A stretch of 6,264 bases of DNA from Synergistaceae bacterium (lineage in GTDB: Bacteria > Synergistota > Synergistia > Synergistales > Aminobacteriaceae), in the NCBI GenBank assembly GCA_017448375.1, contig JAFSLR010000369.1, positions 1-6,264 on the forward strand. The letters run 5' to 3'. Shown here one piece after another: positions 4,159 through 6,264 of this stretch (the stretch's first letter is position 1; each line of letters starts with the position of its first letter). A model generated the notes under the pieces. It made no database searches. It worked only from the letters and a program-made list of their open reading frames with translations, and was not told where the DNA came from. Made by a program: the position numbers and the translations under genes.

Positions 4159-6264
4159 TCAATTTTTTGAAGGAATAATATTTTTCCGAACGTATTGTAT
4201 TTCGTCCTCAAGGCTTTTTATTTCACCGTCAATCACCGCAAGTTTTATCAGAGCTAAAGCCTCGCCGATTTCTTTTCCCTTCAAGCCCAACTTCTGAAGG
4301 TCTTTGCCTGTCATGTGTCCTTTGTACCCTATCCATAATTCGAGGTACTCAACAACAAGCCTCCTTGCCTCACGGGTCTTCAAGCACGTAAGCCAGTAAA
4401 CCAGCGGTACAGCTCCGTAATCCTTGAAGAACAAATAAGCCTCAGAGTTCTTTACGGTCTTGTGTCCGGCGCAGAATTTCTCAACGTTCGGCCACTGTGT
4501 GAAACATTTCATGAGGTTCTCGCGCTCGTTGGGGTTAAGGTTCATTCTGTCCATCGCCGAGAATCTCACTTCAGGCTTTGAGTCCGTGAAGACAACCGCC
4601 ATTTTCACGAGCCATTCCATACCCTTGAAGTTAATCCCGTGAACTGACATCTGATTCATGAAATGCTCAAGTATTCTGAGACGGTGATAAACTGCCGGGC
4701 TTACGTGCATTCCCGTGAATAATGCGTTCCACACTCCAAGCTCATTCATACGCATTACGATTTTGCGGAAACATGACTCCTTTGCGTTGAGTTCGAGTTC
4801 GGCGCGTATTCTTGTTGTTGAAAGTAGATCGAGAAGTCCGCCCTTAACCGCACTCTTCAGCAGCCGCATTGTATTGCCCTCAAATTTCATGTTGAGACGC
4901 TGTTCGAGTCTTATTCCGCGTAAAACTCTCGAAGGGTCCTCAACAAAGCTAAGGTTGTGGAGAATCTTCAGCAGTTTGTCCTTAAGGTCAGCGCGTCCGC
5001 CGTAATTGTCCGTCAATGTCCCCCAGTCATCATCGCTCAGTGATATAGACATAGCGTTTACGGTGAAATCTCTCCGGCTCAAATCTTGCTTCAAGGAGCT
5101 GTTCTGTACGGTTGGAGTCGCCGCTGCGTACTCGTAAAATTCCCGTCTCGCTGTCGCAACGTCAACCTTCTCGCCGTCAGGGAATGTTATTGTCCCTGTC
5201 TTGTAGCGTCCGTGAAGTGTGGCCTTGCAGCCGGGTTCGTCCCACGACATAACGAGCTTCTCCGCGTCCCCTTCAACCGAAATATCAATATCAGTGTTCG
5301 AGACTCCCATGAGAATATCGCGTACAGTTCCGCCGACAAGGTAAGCCTTCATGCCTAAATCGTGAGCCTTTGCGCCGACTCTCCGTAACAATGAAAGAGT
5401 CTTGAGGCTGAATGAGTCCTCCATGAGATGAGAAACGTTTTCGACCCACAGGAAGCCCGTTGAGTCGCGTGATTTCTCGTCGCCCGCAAACTGCCCTGAA
5501 TGGTATAACGCTTTGAGGAGTCCTGCGCGTGAGATTGTCCCGGCAATTTTTCCGTTTTTGTCGAGTACCGGCATTTTCTCGAAGCCGTAAGTCGCCATCA
5601 TTCTGTGAGCCTCGTCGATTGACGCTTCCGCTGAAAGGCTGATTACTCCCCGCGTCATGAAGTCGGAAATGTTTGCGCGGTCTAGGCCGTGAATGTGTGC
5701 TTTGTCGAGGTCTTTGCGGGTCATAATTCCTTCGACTTCGCCGTTCTCATTTATCACCGGAAGGGACTTAACCCCGAAACGCAGCATTGTGCGGTAACCT
5801 TCATCAACCTTTGCTTCAGGGCCGACTGCTATAACGGGTGATGTCATTATGTCCGAGACTTTAACCATTGGGGTAATCGCTGATGAGAGTCTGTGCTCAA
5901 TTTCGGCGAGCAAGGTTTGTGCGTCAGTGCTTTCGATTGTCGCGCTTCCTGCCTGATAATGTCCGCTTCCCCCGTAAGGTGCAAGGAACTCTTTAACGTT
6001 GAGGACTCCTTCAACGCTTCGGGCGATGATGTTGGTCTTTTTGCCTCCGTTATGAACGACAGCGATTGTTACGTGGGAGTCGCAATACTCTTTGAGCCTG
6101 TTGACGAAGACGGAGAGTCCCTGAACGTAATTTTCGGTTTCAGCCCAAGTCAAGCAGACTTTTGCACCGTTAATGTATTTCTCGCGTATGTTTTCTGCGA
6201 GGCTGTCGAGTAACCGTTTGTCCTCCGACGACATTCCCGACTCAACCTGTGCCAATACGCCGGA
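4159..6264 (-). CDS. tRNA nucleotidyltransferase (CCA/A-adding type) fused to DHHA1 and CBS domains; 5' end beyond window
   Basis: This 702-codon fragment is the 3' part of a multidomain protein. Numbered from the window edge, residues ~1-115 are the end of a DHH/DHHA1 phosphoesterase, with the RSVEGVLNVKEF segment and a GGSGHYQAGSA version of the GGGH motif (98-108). Two CBS domains follow at ~133-189 and ~200-255, each with an MT.(P/G)VI..... start. CBS pairs usually bind adenosine nucleotides. A class II nucleotidyltransferase begins near 307: LVGGTVRD (309-316), the metal-binding DID (325-327), RRDFTVNAMS (397-406), DNYGGRADL (419-427) and EDPSRVLRGIRLEQR (442-456), then a helical tRNA-binding tail with GKDLQKLGLKGKEIG (653-667). 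It adds nucleotides to tRNA 3' ends; whether CCA, only A, or poly(A) cannot be settled from these motifs. The frame stays open to the window edge (S-G-V before a TTG codon), so the real start and the DHH catalytic motifs lie upstream of the window. Confidence 0.92.
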   Translation of the reverse strand, partial: SGVLAQVESGMSSEDKRLLDSLAENIREKYINGAKVCLTWAETENYVQGLSVFVNRLKEYCDSHVTIAVVHNGGKKTNIIARSVEGVLNVKEFLAPYGGSGHYQAGSATIESTDAQTLLAEIEHRLSSAITPMVKVSDIMTSPVIAVGPEAKVDEGYRTMLRFGVKSLPVINENGEVEGIMTRKDLDKAHIHGLDRANISDFMTRGVISLSAEASIDEAHRMMATYGFEKMPVLDKNGKIAGTISRAGLLKALYHSGQFAGDEKSRDSTGFLWVENVSHLMEDSFSLKTLSLLRRVGAKAHDLGMKAYLVGGTVRDILMGVSNTDIDISVEGDAEKLVMSWDEPGCKATLHGRYKTGTITFPDGEKVDVATARREFYEYAAATPTVQNSSLKQDLSRRDFTVNAMSISLSDDDWGTLTDNYGGRADLKDKLLKILHNLSFVEDPSRVLRGIRLEQRLNMKFEGNTMRLLKSAVKGGLLDLLSTTRIRAELELNAKESCFRKIVMRMNELGVWNALFTGMHVSPAVYHRLRILEHFMNQMSVHGINFKGMEWLVKMAVVFTDSKPEVRFSAMDRMNLNPNERENLMKCFTQWPNVEKFCAGHKTVKNSEAYLFFKDYGAVPLVYWLTCLKTREARRLVVEYLELWIGYKGHMTGKDLQKLGLKGKEIGEALALIKLAVIDGEIKSLEDEIQYVRKNIIPSKN

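Noticed and set aside
4101..4160. Possible terminator after the nucleotidyltransferase gene
   Set aside because: No stem with a following T-run can be built in the minus direction; the nearby run of T on the plus strand lies inside the last codons of the gene.
5893..6213. 106-codon plus-strand reading frame
   Set aside because: It lies entirely antisense to the DHHA1/CBS coding region, has no recognisable protein features and is explained by codon bias on the opposite strand.
6253..6255. TTG codon as the start of the nucleotidyltransferase fusion
   Set aside because: The frame continues open upstream to the window edge and the sequence after it begins in the middle of a DHH/DHHA1 region, so this is an internal leucine codon.

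Overview
The window holds five genes, all on the minus strand. The two at the edges run off the window. Intergenic gaps are short (4 to 77 bases), no stretch over 300 bases lacks a gene, and I see no RNA gene, mobile element or CRISPR array. The gene set fits a bacterium. A lipoprotein signal, a CTC-type L25, and a DHHA1-CBS-CBS-nucleotidyltransferase fusion suggest an anaerobe, possibly Synergistota or a related lineage. That placement is inference only and weak.

In transcription order (high to low coordinates), the first gene is the 3' part of a large fusion protein. It carries the end of a DHH/DHHA1 phosphoesterase, two CBS domains and a complete class II tRNA nucleotidyltransferase (4159-6264). 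A 77-base gap follows, with a convincing sigma70-type promoter. This drives a 695-residue secreted lipoprotein (1994-4081) that combines an N-terminal region I do not recognise, a leukocidin/hemolysin-like beta-pore-forming module and a C-terminal BACON-like beta-sandwich. The gene ends in a hairpin terminator (1936-1970), so it looks like a self-contained transcription unit set among household genes. It is the most interesting object in the window.

Beyond the terminator are a PAP2-family membrane phosphatase (979-1920), ribosomal protein L25/Ctc (269-934) and the first 88 codons of peptidyl-tRNA hydrolase (1-264). rplY and pth are only 4 bases apart and clearly form one unit, the widespread rplY-pth pairing of translation genes. 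An extended -10 promoter overlapping the stop codon of the phosphatase gene can serve rplY-pth. The flanking genes share a theme of tRNA maintenance and translation (CCA-end synthesis, L25, peptidyl-tRNA recycling). The phosphatase and the toxin-like lipoprotein do not fit that theme and are probably unlinked in function.
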